Assembly (NCBI RefSeq): GCF_001442805.1
Contig: NZ_CP011131.1
Span: 1,302,001-1,366,000, forward strand
Length of the DNA stretch: 64,000 bases
From: Lysobacter gummosus
Lineage (GTDB): Bacteria > Pseudomonadota > Gammaproteobacteria > Xanthomonadales > Xanthomonadaceae
Direction: 5' to 3'
Shown: positions 26,449 to 34,362 of the stretch, one piece after another
Layout: the number at the start of each line of letters is the position of its first letter
How positions within the stretch are numbered: the first letter of the stretch is position 1
The notes under the pieces: generated by a model
What the model was told of the DNA's origin: nothing
What the model saw: only the letters and a program-made list of their open reading frames with translations
Databases searched by the model: none
Translations under genes and position numbers: made by a program

Positions 26449-26492
26449 TCGCCGTATATACCCCTACAAACTGTAGTGTATATATAGATATC
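26449..26492. promoter_or_regulatory. Left island end with inverted repeats and an operator-like AT-rich motif
   Basis: Immediately inside the left junction are CCCCTAC (shared inverted with the right end), a CTACA-aac-TGTAG inverted repeat (26465-26477) and TGTAGTGTATATATAGATA. The last motif is nearly the same as TGTAGTCTATATATATATT at 27752, next to the XRE gene. It may combine recombinase-binding and regulator-binding functions, and could control the replacement BtuF-like gene 130 bases downstream (inference). Confidence 0.5.
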
Positions 26493-26619
26493 AATAGCTT
26501 AGGTTCACCCGGACAGAGCCTATGGTGTAGCCCCAACCTTTCAGCCGCATTTGTTGCACCGCACTGAAGCGCTACCCAATGGCCGACAATGTGTCCTCCG
26601 TTTTAATCGACTCTGGGCC

Positions 26620-27414
26620 ATGGGACCAAAACGCATCGTCTGCCTCACCGAAGAGCCCACCGAGACGCTCTACGCCCTCGGTGAGCAGGACCGCATCGTC
26701 GGTATCAGCGGTTTCACCGTGCGACCGACGATTGCACGCAAGGAAAAGCCTAAGGTCAGTGCGTTCACCAGCGCCAAGATCGGCGAGATACTAAAGCTGC
26801 AGCCGGACTTCGTGATCGGCTTTTCCGACATCCAGGCCGACATCGCCGCCGAACTGATCCGCAACGGCATCGAGGTGTGGATCAGCAACCATCGCAGCGT
26901 CGAGGGAATCTTCGAATACATACGCCGGCTGGGTGCGCTTGTTGGCGCTGGCGACCGTGCCAATGCCTATGCCGACGAGTTGCGCCGCGGGGTGGACGCA
27001 ATCCAGGCCGAGGCAGCGAAGTTGCCACATCGACCCAAGGTCTATTTCGAGGAGTGGGATTCGCCCCAAATTTCCGGAATTCGCTGGGTTTCCGAGCTGG
27101 TTCAGATCGCCGGTGGCGATGATATTTACCCTGAGCGCGCAGTCATGCCTCTCGCCCGCGATCGGATACTTGCCGATCCCTCAGACGTAATCGGCAGAGC
27201 GCCAGACATCATCATTGGGAGCTGGTGCGGTAAGAAGTTCCGGCCTGAACAGGTGGTCGCGCGAGACGGCTGGAACGCGATCCCTGCTGTGCGCGACGGC
27301 GAGCTGCACGAGATCAAATCCCCGATCATTCTTCAGCCGGGCCCTGCTGCTCTGACTGACGGGCTGGAGGCACTCAAGGTAATCGTGCGGCGGTGGGCAT
27401 CACGGCAAGACTAA
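26620..27414 (+). CDS. BtuF-like substrate-binding-family protein, intact island copy
   Basis: The start at 26620 matches the start of the host copy (M-G-P-x-R-I-V-C-L-T-E-E-P-T-E-T). The product is 264 residues of Peripla_BP_2 fold, complete from K-V-S-A-F-T-S-A-K-I-G-E-I-L-K through I-S-N-H-R-S-V-E-G-I and Y-F-E-E-W-D to I-K-S-P-I-I-L-Q-P-G-P-A-A-L. It resembles cobalamin/siderophore-binding BtuF proteins but has no signal peptide, so it is probably cytoplasmic, and its ligand is unknown. It is the same gene as the one the island interrupts, diverged at many positions, in opposite orientation and with lower GC. It therefore probably restores the lost function. It lies alone at the left end, away from the defence genes. 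Confidence 0.88.
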   Translation: MGPKRIVCLTEEPTETLYALGEQDRIVGISGFTVRPTIARKEKPKVSAFTSAKIGEILKLQPDFVIGFSDIQADIAAELIRNGIEVWISNHRSVEGIFEYIRRLGALVGAGDRANAYADELRRGVDAIQAEAAKLPHRPKVYFEEWDSPQISGIRWVSELVQIAGGDDIYPERAVMPLARDRILADPSDVIGRAPDIIIGSWCGKKFRPEQVVARDGWNAIPAVRDGELHEIKSPIILQPGPAALTDGLEALKVIVRRWASRQD

Positions 27415-27480
27415 TTGTTTGGGTCTTGGAGCCCGACGTCGTCGGGGCATCGCGAAGCAAAAAATCGACGCCTTCAGCCA

Positions 27481-27705
27481 TCAGAGGCCGGCGTCTCGAA
27501 GCAGTTGGGACACCTTGACCTCAAGGCCTTCGGCCACCCTCCAGAGGGTTACCAGCGTCAGGTTCCGCTCTCCCCGCTCAATGCTGCTGTAGTAGGTCCG
27601 ATGCATCTGGATTGCGTCGGCAAACCCTTCCTGGCTCACCGCCAATGCCATCCGCCGCTCCCTAATAGCGGCTCCCAGTTTCACGCGCAGCGCAGCTTCG
27701 TCCAT
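27481..27705 (-). CDS. XRE-family regulator resembling restriction-modification controller (C) proteins
   Basis: The 74-residue protein is a single helix-turn-helix of the XRE type: L-G-A-A-I-R-E-R-R, S-Q-E-G-F-A-D-A-I-Q-M-H-R-T-Y-Y-S-S-I-E-R-G-E-R-N-L-T-L and V-A-E-G-L-E-V-K-V-S-Q-L-L. The size and the R-T-Y-x-S-x-I-E-R-G-x-R-N-x-(S/T)-L signature are those of controller proteins of restriction-modification systems such as C.AhdI. A GACTAC-N10-GTAGTC palindrome lies about 32 bases upstream of its start, as expected for an autoregulated C protein. The only restriction system in the island is the type I operon 10 kb away, so its true target is uncertain. Confidence 0.88.
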   Translation of the reverse strand: MDEAALRVKLGAAIRERRMALAVSQEGFADAIQMHRTYYSSIERGERNLTLVTLWRVAEGLEVKVSQLLRDAGL

Positions 27706-27734
27706 CTGGGCGAAGCTAGGGGCCTGCTACTTCT

Positions 27735-27772
27735 ATGACTACGCCCTTAAATGTAGTCTATATATATATTCC
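27735..27772. promoter_or_regulatory. Palindromic operator between XRE gene and divergent gene
   Basis: CTATGACTAC (27733-27742) and GTAGTCTATA (27753-27762) are near-perfect inverted repeats around ten bases. GACT...AGTC is the half-site style of C-protein operators. It continues into an AT-only stretch (TATATATATATT) and overlaps the region upstream of both the XRE gene and the divergent 27789 gene. A related sequence is at the island's left end. Confidence 0.65.
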
Positions 27773-27788
27773 ATCAGGGCCCCCAGCC

Positions 27789-28139
27789 ATGAGCCTGTAC
27801 CTGATAGCTCCCGGGATCGACCTATCCATCGAGCTCTTCGTCTCAGACCAAGTCGAAAAAGCCCTAGCTCTCCAGTGGGAACGGCTTACGGACCGAGCAT
27901 CCAGGGATGCCTTCTGCCGGAGGATGACCCAGCAGCTCGACAGCGTGATCCCGGACTCAATTGACTGGGACATCAAGGAGCCGACACCAGCACAGGTCTC
28001 TTTTGCAATGGCCCTGTCGAAACAACTGGATGTCGCAATTCCACCCGAGGTACTTCGATATCGGGGACATATGCATGAGTTCCTAGAGACTCACTCTCAA
28101 CAGTCCAAAGCAAGACGCGAACAGAAAAAGCTTGCCTAG
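27789..28139 (+). CDS. Small hypothetical protein beside the XRE regulator
   Basis: I prefer the ATG at 27789 (116 residues); an upstream start at 27735 would begin inside the operator. The C-terminal half, T-P-A-Q-V-S-F-A-M-A-L-S-K-Q-L-D-V-A-I-P-P-E-V-L, is like the short helical repeat T-x-x-Q-x-x-x-A-x-x-L-x-x-x-L found in many small proteins of proteobacterial islands, and the tail is Lys/Arg-rich. No enzymatic motif or membrane segment is visible. Its divergent position relative to the XRE gene suggests control by that regulator. Confidence 0.65.
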   Translation: MSLYLIAPGIDLSIELFVSDQVEKALALQWERLTDRASRDAFCRRMTQQLDSVIPDSIDWDIKEPTPAQVSFAMALSKQLDVAIPPEVLRYRGHMHEFLETHSQQSKARREQKKLA

Positions 28140-28161
28140 CCAATCAACTCGGGACTTCACC

Positions 28162-28698
28162 ATGCGCCGTGTCGCGCTACTTTCTGCCGCACTTGCCGTC
28201 TGCCTACCTGCGCTCGCGCATGACCCGATGCCATCCAAGTACAGCCGAAGGTATCAAGAGGCCACAGACAAGGATCTGGGCTTCCAATTGGAGGCTGATG
28301 TTGAAATCGAGGGGCAGTGGGTCCAAACCAGCCCTGTTAAGAATGGCCAATACATCTACCCTCATGCTGCCAATGCATTCTCGATTAAATGCTTCCAAAG
28401 AGCGGGAGCATGCGTCATGTCAATCGCTGACGTCCGGCCAGGCCGAGATGGAAGTCCTAGCGAGCTTGTCTCAAATGTACTCGTTTACACGGTCCAGTCT
28501 TGGACACCAGCAGAGATCGTCGCAGTAAGGCATCCGCTGGCCGCTGACGATTCATTGCACATAGATCGTACCGATCGAAATGGTCATCCAGTTCGTCGAT
28601 CCGTTACGCAGACGCGATCTCGTGGTGGTGTTGCAGCCGAACCGGGAAGAACTGAAACCTGGGCAATGAAAGAGCACTCAGTGAAGTCGATGAAGTGA
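28162..28698 (+). CDS. Secreted hypothetical protein
   Basis: From the ATG at 28162 the product is 178 residues with a signal peptide (M-R-R-V-A-L-L-S-A-A-L-A-V-C-L-P-A-L-A, cut before H-D). The mature part has two cysteines (K-C-F-Q-R-A-G-A-C-V-M) probably forming a disulfide, a W-T-P-A-E-I-V-A-V-R-H-P-L-A-A-D motif and a charged C-terminus. I do not recognise a family. It starts 22 bases after the preceding gene's stop and may be co-transcribed with it. Confidence 0.7.
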   Translation: MRRVALLSAALAVCLPALAHDPMPSKYSRRYQEATDKDLGFQLEADVEIEGQWVQTSPVKNGQYIYPHAANAFSIKCFQRAGACVMSIADVRPGRDGSPSELVSNVLVYTVQSWTPAEIVAVRHPLAADDSLHIDRTDRNGHPVRRSVTQTRSRGGVAAEPGRTETWAMKEHSVKSMK

Positions 28699-29073
28699 AG
28701 ATTGCTAACTTTGGCAGCCCTTGCTGACGTCTCGACTGCAGAAGGGACTACGACGAGTCTGGTGTGGCGAGGGGAAAAACAGCAGCTGAGCTATTTGCAG
28801 AAGATCGCTGCTGGGTCAGATGACTACAGGCGTCTACCTTTAATAGGCCTTGGCGCGGCCCGAGTTTTGGTTCTGAATGGTAGGAAGGGCCGAAAGCGGA
28901 CTGCAGCGGTTGGAATCGACCGCCACTGGGAATAGACTGGCCGCGGCGCCCGCCCTGCTTGCACACGAGCAAAAACAGGTCTGATCCCTAGATCGATTCG
29001 ACTTCTGGCCCGGCTGCCGGGGATTTAAACGTGTGCGCCTGACCCGGATCGGCTTGGCCATCGAGGGCGAATC
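28699..29073. other. Intergenic gap in the island
   Basis: I find no supported gene in this 375-base gap. Open frames exist but lack family features and ribosome-binding sites. The last 100 bases lead into the next gene without a clear promoter. Confidence 0.4.
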
Positions 29074-30192
29074 ATGACCATCAAAGAACAGGCCTACCGT
29101 GCACACGCTTTCCTTCAGGCACGCGGCGTCACGTCACTCAAGCGCAGCCATGTCCACGAACTGCTCGCCGCCGCGGTGGGCTATGCCACCCACGCCGCGT
29201 TCCAGCACGACGCGACCTGGTGCGACGTGCCATTTAGCCTCTCCGGCATCGAACCCGACCCAAGCGCCATGCAGGTCCGCTGCCGAGAACTCGGTCTTCC
29301 TGCGGACGAGAGTGAGCGAGTCGTAGAGGGGCTGCCTATTTTTCTGCACGACGCCGGCTACGCGCCGGTGCGGTTCGATGCCCTCATTGCTGCGGTCGAA
29401 GGTCTTGAAGATGACCCAGACCGGCACGAGTGGGTATGGACGCGCGTAGTCGAGCCCACGCATGGGGCTTTGGACCTCTACTTCGAACACCAGCGGTTGT
29501 TGCTGGAAGGCTTAGAGGCGGCGGCCCAACGCGGGGCGCCGACCGCGCACTTGGCCATCGCGAAGCTGCTCGAGTCCGAAGCAATGCTGTTTGGCGACGA
29601 AGAAGAACGAATGAGAAGGCAAGTAATGCGCGAGGGCACGTGGACGAGCCCGTTCGTGAGCTTCGTAGATGTAGAGGCCAACGGACTGCGCGCGGAAGAA
29701 AAACACCGCCACCACCTGCTGGCCGCGGCCCGGGGCGGAGACATTCGCGCGCTAATGGAAACGGCCGAGCGCTACGGCGACCCTGCGGTGCTCGAACAAG
29801 CGCCGTCGGATGAAATGGATTCGATGAGTATGGTCGAGATCGCTGGCGAGCACGGGAATGGAGAGAAGGTGCGTTATTGGCTCACGGTGGCTGCGCAGGA
29901 GGGGGACATCGGCGCAATGCGCGAGCTGATCCTCGACCATGACGAGTCAAACGAGCAGGCGTGGGTGTGGATGCATCTGTCTCGCTTGCTGGAGGACGAC
30001 CTGAGTCAGGATCGGTACGAAGCGATCAACGAGGACGGCACGCCCTACGACGATGACATAGGGGGGGCTGCTTACGTCGGCGGCTACGAGGGCATCGATT
30101 TGAACCAGCTCTCGGGCAACGCCGACGCCGCCGCGCGCCAGACGGCCGAGCAGCTATTCGCTCGGATAAACGCCCAGCGTGATCGCAGCTGA
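29074..30192 (+). CDS. Acidic helical-repeat protein of unknown function
   Basis: The 372-residue protein has no signal peptide. Its N-terminus (A-H-A-F-L-Q-A-R-G-V-T-S-L-K-R-S-H-V-H-E-L-L-A-A-A-V-G-Y-A-T-H-A-A-F-Q) resembles a short helical domain seen in other hypothetical proteins with the G-Y-x-T-(H/Y)-A-A motif. The rest looks like degenerate Sel1/TPR-type alpha-helical repeats (A-A-R-G-G-D-I-R-A-L-M-E-T-A-E-R-Y-G; W-L-T-V-A-A-Q-E-G-D-I-G-A-M-R-E-L), suggesting a protein-interaction role. The gene ends against an IS1182-like transposase remnant, so its C-terminus may have been altered. Function unknown. Confidence 0.7.
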   Translation: MTIKEQAYRAHAFLQARGVTSLKRSHVHELLAAAVGYATHAAFQHDATWCDVPFSLSGIEPDPSAMQVRCRELGLPADESERVVEGLPIFLHDAGYAPVRFDALIAAVEGLEDDPDRHEWVWTRVVEPTHGALDLYFEHQRLLLEGLEAAAQRGAPTAHLAIAKLLESEAMLFGDEEERMRRQVMREGTWTSPFVSFVDVEANGLRAEEKHRHHLLAAARGGDIRALMETAERYGDPAVLEQAPSDEMDSMSMVEIAGEHGNGEKVRYWLTVAAQEGDIGAMRELILDHDESNEQAWVWMHLSRLLEDDLSQDRYEAINEDGTPYDDDIGGAAYVGGYEGIDLNQLSGNADAAARQTAEQLFARINAQRDRS

Positions 30193-30223
30193 CGGGGACG
30201 CCGGCGAGCGCCTGCGTCTCAGG

Positions 30224-30494
30224 CCGGATCAGCAGCGCCGGATCGACGGAGAGGCGGCCGGTATGGCTGTAATGCGGAGCGAGGTGCCGATGCAGTTCGC
30301 TCAGGTCCAGGAACTGATCAATGCCGCGGAGCAAATGGTTCGCTGGAACGTGATCTTCAAGGTTGAAGGCATAGAACAGCGGCACTTGGCCGGCTTCCTG
30401 GCGTCCCATCATCGCGTCGACTTCCGCTCGATCGATGGGACGTCAGTGAATCAGCATCAGATGACCGATTCAACCGAGTTTTTCAACGGAATAG
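30224..30494 (-). mobile_element. IS1182-family transposase remnant
   Basis: Positions 30412 down to about 30224 encode the first ~63 residues of an IS1182-type transposase (M-M-G-R-Q-E-A-G-Q, D-H-V-P-A-N-H-L-L-R-G-I-D-Q-F-L-D-L-S, Y-S-H-T-G-R-L-S-V-D-P). Similarity then stops and no catalytic region is present. GAGTTTTTCAACGGAATAG at 30476-30494, upstream of the start, may be the old IS end; the same 19 bases recur at 34500-34518. The remaining bases up to the AIPR gene at 30574 hold no other feature. Confidence 0.75.
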
Positions 30495-30573
30495 ACCCAG
30501 AGCGGACAGCTGCTGTTGGTCGAAACACCGAACTTACGGCAAGATCTCTGATCCACGCGAACGAGGAAGGCCC

Positions 30574-32265
30574 ATGAAAGTCGACGATCTCAATCACAAC
30601 GCCTTCTCCGAGCACCAACTTAAACCCTATGAGAAGCGGGCGCCCGACTTCTCTGGGCGATTTGTTAGATGGTTCTTAGAGCACATCTATCGATTGGAAG
30701 AGATTGATGCCGATGATGCCTGCGTGGATGCCAAGCACGATAAGGGCGTGGATGCCATCTATGTTGACGATGTCTCTGAGGCTGTCTTCATCATCCAAGC
30801 GAAGACCAAGACAAAGGACAAAGCTGAGTTCGGCGACACCGAACTCAAGGAGTTCTACGGAACTCTCCAGCAATTCGATAGCAAAAAGAAGATTGACGAA
30901 GTTTTTTCCGAGACGAAGAACGACAAGCTGAAGCAGACCATTGTGAGAACGGGTCTTGCCGCAAAGGTGGACAGCGGGTATGACGTGCGTGGTGTCTTCA
31001 TAAGCAATGCACGGGCAAACGACGATGCAAAGGCGATTCTCGCCAAACTGCCAAAAATTGAACTATTTGACGCCGTCGCGATAGCCAATGATTACGTCGA
31101 TTTAGATGTCGATGGTGGCATCAAGGGCAGCTACTACTTCGATGTTTCTGACTCTGATGTCATCGAATATGACGCTGGCGGTGCCGCTGCCCGGCTATTT
31201 CTGGCCCCAGCCCTCAACCTGCTCAAGATGGACGGAATCGCGGATGGGCGTCTCTTCGAGCAGAACGTCCGATTGGCCCTGGGCAATACCAAGGTCAACA
31301 AAGGATTAAGAGAAAGCATCAAGGACAAGGGAGAGCACAAGAACTTCCCGCTGTATCACAACGGAATCAACGTTCTCTGCAGGAAGGTTGTTTCTGAAAC
31401 AGAGGAGCGGATCGAAGTCGAGGACTACGTGGTGGTCAACGGCGCCCAAAGCCTCACGTCGTTGATGGCCGAGAAGTCGAAGATCACAGACGATCTCAAG
31501 ATATTGGTGAAGCTGATTGAGACAAAAGGTGACACAGCTCTTTCCCAGCGGATTACTACGAACAGCAACAACCAGAACGCGATCAAGGCGCGTGATTTGA
31601 AATCCAACCACAACATTCAGCAACGGCTAAAGGCTGAAGTTAGTGCCGTCAGCAATGACACTGTTGCGTATGAAATTAAGCAGGGCGAGGTCAACAAAGG
31701 CAAGGCAGTTCTAACAAACGAGTCCGCAGGCCTGATCCTGCTCGCAATGGATCTTGCGCAGCCGTGGAGCTGTCACCAGAAATATAAGGTGATGGATGAA
31801 CTTCACTCAGATATTTTCGGCAGGCCTGATGTCACGGGAGCGAGGATTCTGGGCTACTGGGAGTGCTTCAAGTCAATTGAGTCGGCGCTTGACGCTATCC
31901 AAGACAAACATTTCGCCTACTACAACCTTACGAAATACTTCTTGGCCTATGCAGTTGTCAGTCTCATCCGAACTGAACAGGCTGGCGTGGCAATGCTAAA
32001 GAACATGGAGGGGATTCTCACGTCTGGACGACTGGCAGAACTTGTCGAGATCTTTGGGAGCCTCGCCAAGTCACTCGCATTCGATCTAAATGCTGAAATT
32101 GTCGGCGAGGACGCGGAGACGTTTGACTACAAAAACGAGCTCAAGAGTCCAACCTGGTGCAAGAAGATTTCAGCGAGGTTGGTCGCACAATACTCCAAAG
32201 ACGTAATGCGGAAGAAAGCTGAGCCAATTGGCGCTCTTTGTTTGGGCCTTTCTGTCGCAGAATGA
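30574..32265 (+). CDS. AIPR-family abortive-infection phage-resistance protein
   Basis: The 563-residue protein is recognised as AIPR (PF10592) from Y-H-N-G-I-N-V-L-C at about residue 260 and V-V-N-G-A-Q-S-L-T-S-L at about 286, followed by the R-I-T-T-N-S-N-N-Q-N-A-I block. The N-terminal 100 residues contain D-K-G-V-D-A-I-Y-V-D-D and F-I-I-Q-A-K-T-K, a plausible PD-(D/E)xK-like nuclease core with Q-A-K. AIPR proteins are linked to abortive infection, probably through nucleic-acid cleavage when phage is detected. Codon use is far more AT-rich than the host core genes. An XRE-type coiled-coil gene follows, and the two may act together. Confidence 0.88.
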   Translation: MKVDDLNHNAFSEHQLKPYEKRAPDFSGRFVRWFLEHIYRLEEIDADDACVDAKHDKGVDAIYVDDVSEAVFIIQAKTKTKDKAEFGDTELKEFYGTLQQFDSKKKIDEVFSETKNDKLKQTIVRTGLAAKVDSGYDVRGVFISNARANDDAKAILAKLPKIELFDAVAIANDYVDLDVDGGIKGSYYFDVSDSDVIEYDAGGAAARLFLAPALNLLKMDGIADGRLFEQNVRLALGNTKVNKGLRESIKDKGEHKNFPLYHNGINVLCRKVVSETEERIEVEDYVVVNGAQSLTSLMAEKSKITDDLKILVKLIETKGDTALSQRITTNSNNQNAIKARDLKSNHNIQQRLKAEVSAVSNDTVAYEIKQGEVNKGKAVLTNESAGLILLAMDLAQPWSCHQKYKVMDELHSDIFGRPDVTGARILGYWECFKSIESALDAIQDKHFAYYNLTKYFLAYAVVSLIRTEQAGVAMLKNMEGILTSGRLAELVEIFGSLAKSLAFDLNAEIVGEDAETFDYKNELKSPTWCKKISARLVAQYSKDVMRKKAEPIGALCLGLSVAE

Positions 32266-32343
32266 CATGCATTCACCGTTTGAATGTCCGCTTCTGGCCG
32301 AAGGCGGAAGTAGACTGGCGGTTCCAAATCTTCGGCCTCGTCA

Positions 32344-32772
32344 ATGCCTAACCTTAGTTCTGTCCTCAAGAGCGAGATCACGCGCCTAGCGCGCAAGGAA
32401 ATCAAAGGCGCAATCGATCCGCTTCGTAGAGCGAATGCGGGCTACCGCCGCGAGATCGCGGAACTGAAGCGGAAAATTGCATCGCTGCAGCGAGATCTTA
32501 AGGCGTCGTCCAAATCATCAAGGGGCCGCGTCGCAGCGGCCGAGGAGCCGGCGGGTAACACGCGCTTTGTACCCAATGGATTGAAGTCGCTTAGAGCGCG
32601 ACTCGGCCTGTCGGCCTCCGACTTCGGGTTGCTTGTTGGGGCTAGTGGCCAGTCGGTCTACAACTGGGAGGCAGGCAAGACGGTGCCCCGCGAAGCTCAG
32701 CAGGCGGCCCTTGCCGCAATTCGCAGCCTCGGCAAGCGCGAGGCCATAAGACGTCTCGAAGCGTTGGTGTGA
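32344..32772 (+). CDS. Coiled-coil XRE-type DNA-binding protein
   Basis: This 142-residue protein has a charged helical N-terminal half with heptads (residues about 5-60; L-K-S-E-I-T-R-L-A-R-K-E-I, E-I-A-E-L-K-R-K-I-A-S-L-Q-R-D-L) and a C-terminal helix-turn-helix (L-K-S-L-R-A-R-L-G-L-S-A-S-D-F-G-L-L-V-G-A-S-G-Q-S-V-Y-N-W-E-A-G-K-T-V-P). The same architecture is common in small regulators located in defence islands. It starts 78 bases after the AIPR stop and is probably its co-transcribed or autoregulatory partner (inference). Confidence 0.85.
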   Translation: MPNLSSVLKSEITRLARKEIKGAIDPLRRANAGYRREIAELKRKIASLQRDLKASSKSSRGRVAAAEEPAGNTRFVPNGLKSLRARLGLSASDFGLLVGASGQSVYNWEAGKTVPREAQQAALAAIRSLGKREAIRRLEALV

Positions 32773-32898
32773 CCGCTCTCGCCTGCGGATTCAATCGATC
32801 GACGCAACAGATTGTTGATATCGTTCGGTCGGTGTTTCGTAGTCTAGCGTCTTCCTGGGTCGCATCGGTTAGCGGCACCTGGGCGGCAGAGGTAGCCC

Positions 32899-33627
32899 AT
32901 GAACCGTGAGGAGTTGCAGCGGAAGGAGGAAGTGGAGTACGCCGCCCGCTTCTTCCACCACCACTTCGGACTTTTGCCTGAGTTTGAGACCCTACCCACC
33001 AGCAGCAGACCCGACGTGTGTGTAAGGTTCGAAGGTAAGCGAATCGGTATCGAGTTGACGCGAGCCGTCGACGGAGACCAAGCCGTGTTCGACAGCTTCG
33101 CCGACTACTTACTGGACGCTGCGCGGACACGGTACGCGGAGCTTGGCGGCAACACCGGAATGGTGATGGTCTCGCTGCGCCCTAGGTTCGCCGTCAGGGG
33201 ACTTCGCGGGCAGGCGCTGGGCGTTGAGCTGGCCCAGGACCTGGCGGTGCTCTGGCGGGAACCTTCGGGGACAACGATTATCCGCGGCGAACAGCTATCG
33301 CAAGCGGTCCGGCGGGTCGTCAGCCAAGTTCGCGCGTTTCCGGTAGAAGGCGCGCAGAGCACCGTTTGGCAGTCGCCCATCTCCGCATGGGTGCAGGGAA
33401 TTACCGTTGACCGGCTGCAACCAATCATCGACAAGAAAGGCGTGGAATTGGGTGTGTATCGGCAGATGGGTTGTGACGAGTACTGGCTGCTGATCTACGC
33501 GCGCCAGGGGAAGTCCGCTGAGATATTCGACGAAGCCTACGGCTTTGACAGTAGTGCATTGACTAGCCCGTTTGACCGAACGTTCTTCTACGACTGCTGG
33601 CGAAGCAAGGAGCTGGCTCAAGCATGA
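32899..33627 (+). CDS. Hypothetical protein with a possible PD-(D/E)xK-like N-terminal fold
   Basis: The 242-residue protein is not in a family I can name. The N-terminal third carries S-S-R-P-D-V-C-V-R-F-E-G-K-R-I-G-I-E-L-T, a D-x10-E-x-T pattern like the core of restriction-endonuclease-fold proteins, with the usual Lys replaced by Thr. The middle is helical and Arg-rich; the C-terminus (E-Y-W-L-L-I-Y-A-R-Q-G-K, F-D-R-T-F-F-Y-D-C-W) is aromatic. The context, directly after an AIPR/XRE pair in a defence island, makes a nucleic-acid-directed role plausible. Without homologue search this remains speculative. Confidence 0.6.
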   Translation: MNREELQRKEEVEYAARFFHHHFGLLPEFETLPTSSRPDVCVRFEGKRIGIELTRAVDGDQAVFDSFADYLLDAARTRYAELGGNTGMVMVSLRPRFAVRGLRGQALGVELAQDLAVLWREPSGTTIIRGEQLSQAVRRVVSQVRAFPVEGAQSTVWQSPISAWVQGITVDRLQPIIDKKGVELGVYRQMGCDEYWLLIYARQGKSAEIFDEAYGFDSSALTSPFDRTFFYDCWRSKELAQA

Positions 33628-33993
33628 GCGGAGTTGACGGTCGCCTCGTGAACCTGTCCACGGCCAAGGATGCTAGCAACTAGGGAGCGCCGATCCATCC
33701 AAAGGCGATCGGCAACGTCGACGTCCGGCGGAGTATCCAGATCGGCCCACAACCAGGTTTGTGGAGAAGGGCCACGCCGGCGTTGCAAGACGATCTCGCA
33801 GTCTGAGGATTGCAACTCGGTTCAGACGCCTACTGACGTGGCTGACAACCATCATCAGGCAGATCTGGCGCAACGACGGCGCGGCGAACGAGCGTTGGCT
33901 AAACGCATCGGCTTCCGGCTGATCTCGAGTCCCGGGGACCTATGCTCGGGGCAGCGGCGTAAGCTGCAAACTACACATTTGGAGGTCCTCACT
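33628..33993. other. Intergenic gap before the antitoxin-like gene
   Basis: No convincing gene lies here. A 65-codon minus-strand frame (33618-33815) with a TTG start has a protein-like middle part but no ribosome-binding site or family. GGAGG at 33981-33985 serves the next gene. Confidence 0.4.
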
Positions 33994-34362
33994 ATGGCGT
34001 CCGAGATTCAGGAATCCAGCGAGCTCTTTCGTGAGTCGGGTCAAGAAGGTCTCTCGCCCACACGTTTCGCAAAATTGTTGGATATCACGGAAATGGAGCT
34101 CGCTTCGGCGCTTGGGGTGCATCTCAACGTGCTGCGCTTGCACCCCGAGGATGAACGCGTTCAAAGCCGCCTCAGTGCTTTTTCGGGTGTATTCGCTCGT
34201 CTATTGGAACTCAGGCCAGATCCCATTGCGGCGGCATTCCACATGAAGAACACGCCGATCCGCGTGTTGAGCCATCGCACGCTGTTCGAGGCAGTGAAGG
34301 ACAACGATTCCCAAGAGGCCCTACGCTACTTACAGACGATCTCTGGCGGTCAGTCCGGATAG
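33994..34362 (+). CDS. MbcA/ParS/Xre-type antitoxin-like protein
   Basis: The ATG at 33994 follows a strong GGAGG; the frame remains open upstream but reads through non-coding sequence. The 122-residue product has the MbcA/ParS/Xre pattern: S-P-T-R-F-A-K-L-L-D-I-T-E-M-E-L-A-S-A-L-G-V-H and the C-terminal D-P-I-A-A-A-F-H-M-K-N-T-P-I-R-V-L-S-H-R-T-L-F-E-A-V, which corresponds to the 'W.......G..P..LL.T..G...V...L' toxin-binding part of the family in weakened form. Such antitoxins normally precede a RES-domain toxin; none follows here, so it is an orphan or acts as a regulator. Confidence 0.72.
   Translation: MASEIQESSELFRESGQEGLSPTRFAKLLDITEMELASALGVHLNVLRLHPEDERVQSRLSAFSGVFARLLELRPDPIAAAFHMKNTPIRVLSHRTLFEAVKDNDSQEALRYLQTISGGQSG

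Noticed and set aside
33618-33815. Small minus-strand gene
   Set aside because: It needs a TTG start without a ribosome-binding site and has no recognisable family, although the middle of the translation looks protein-like.
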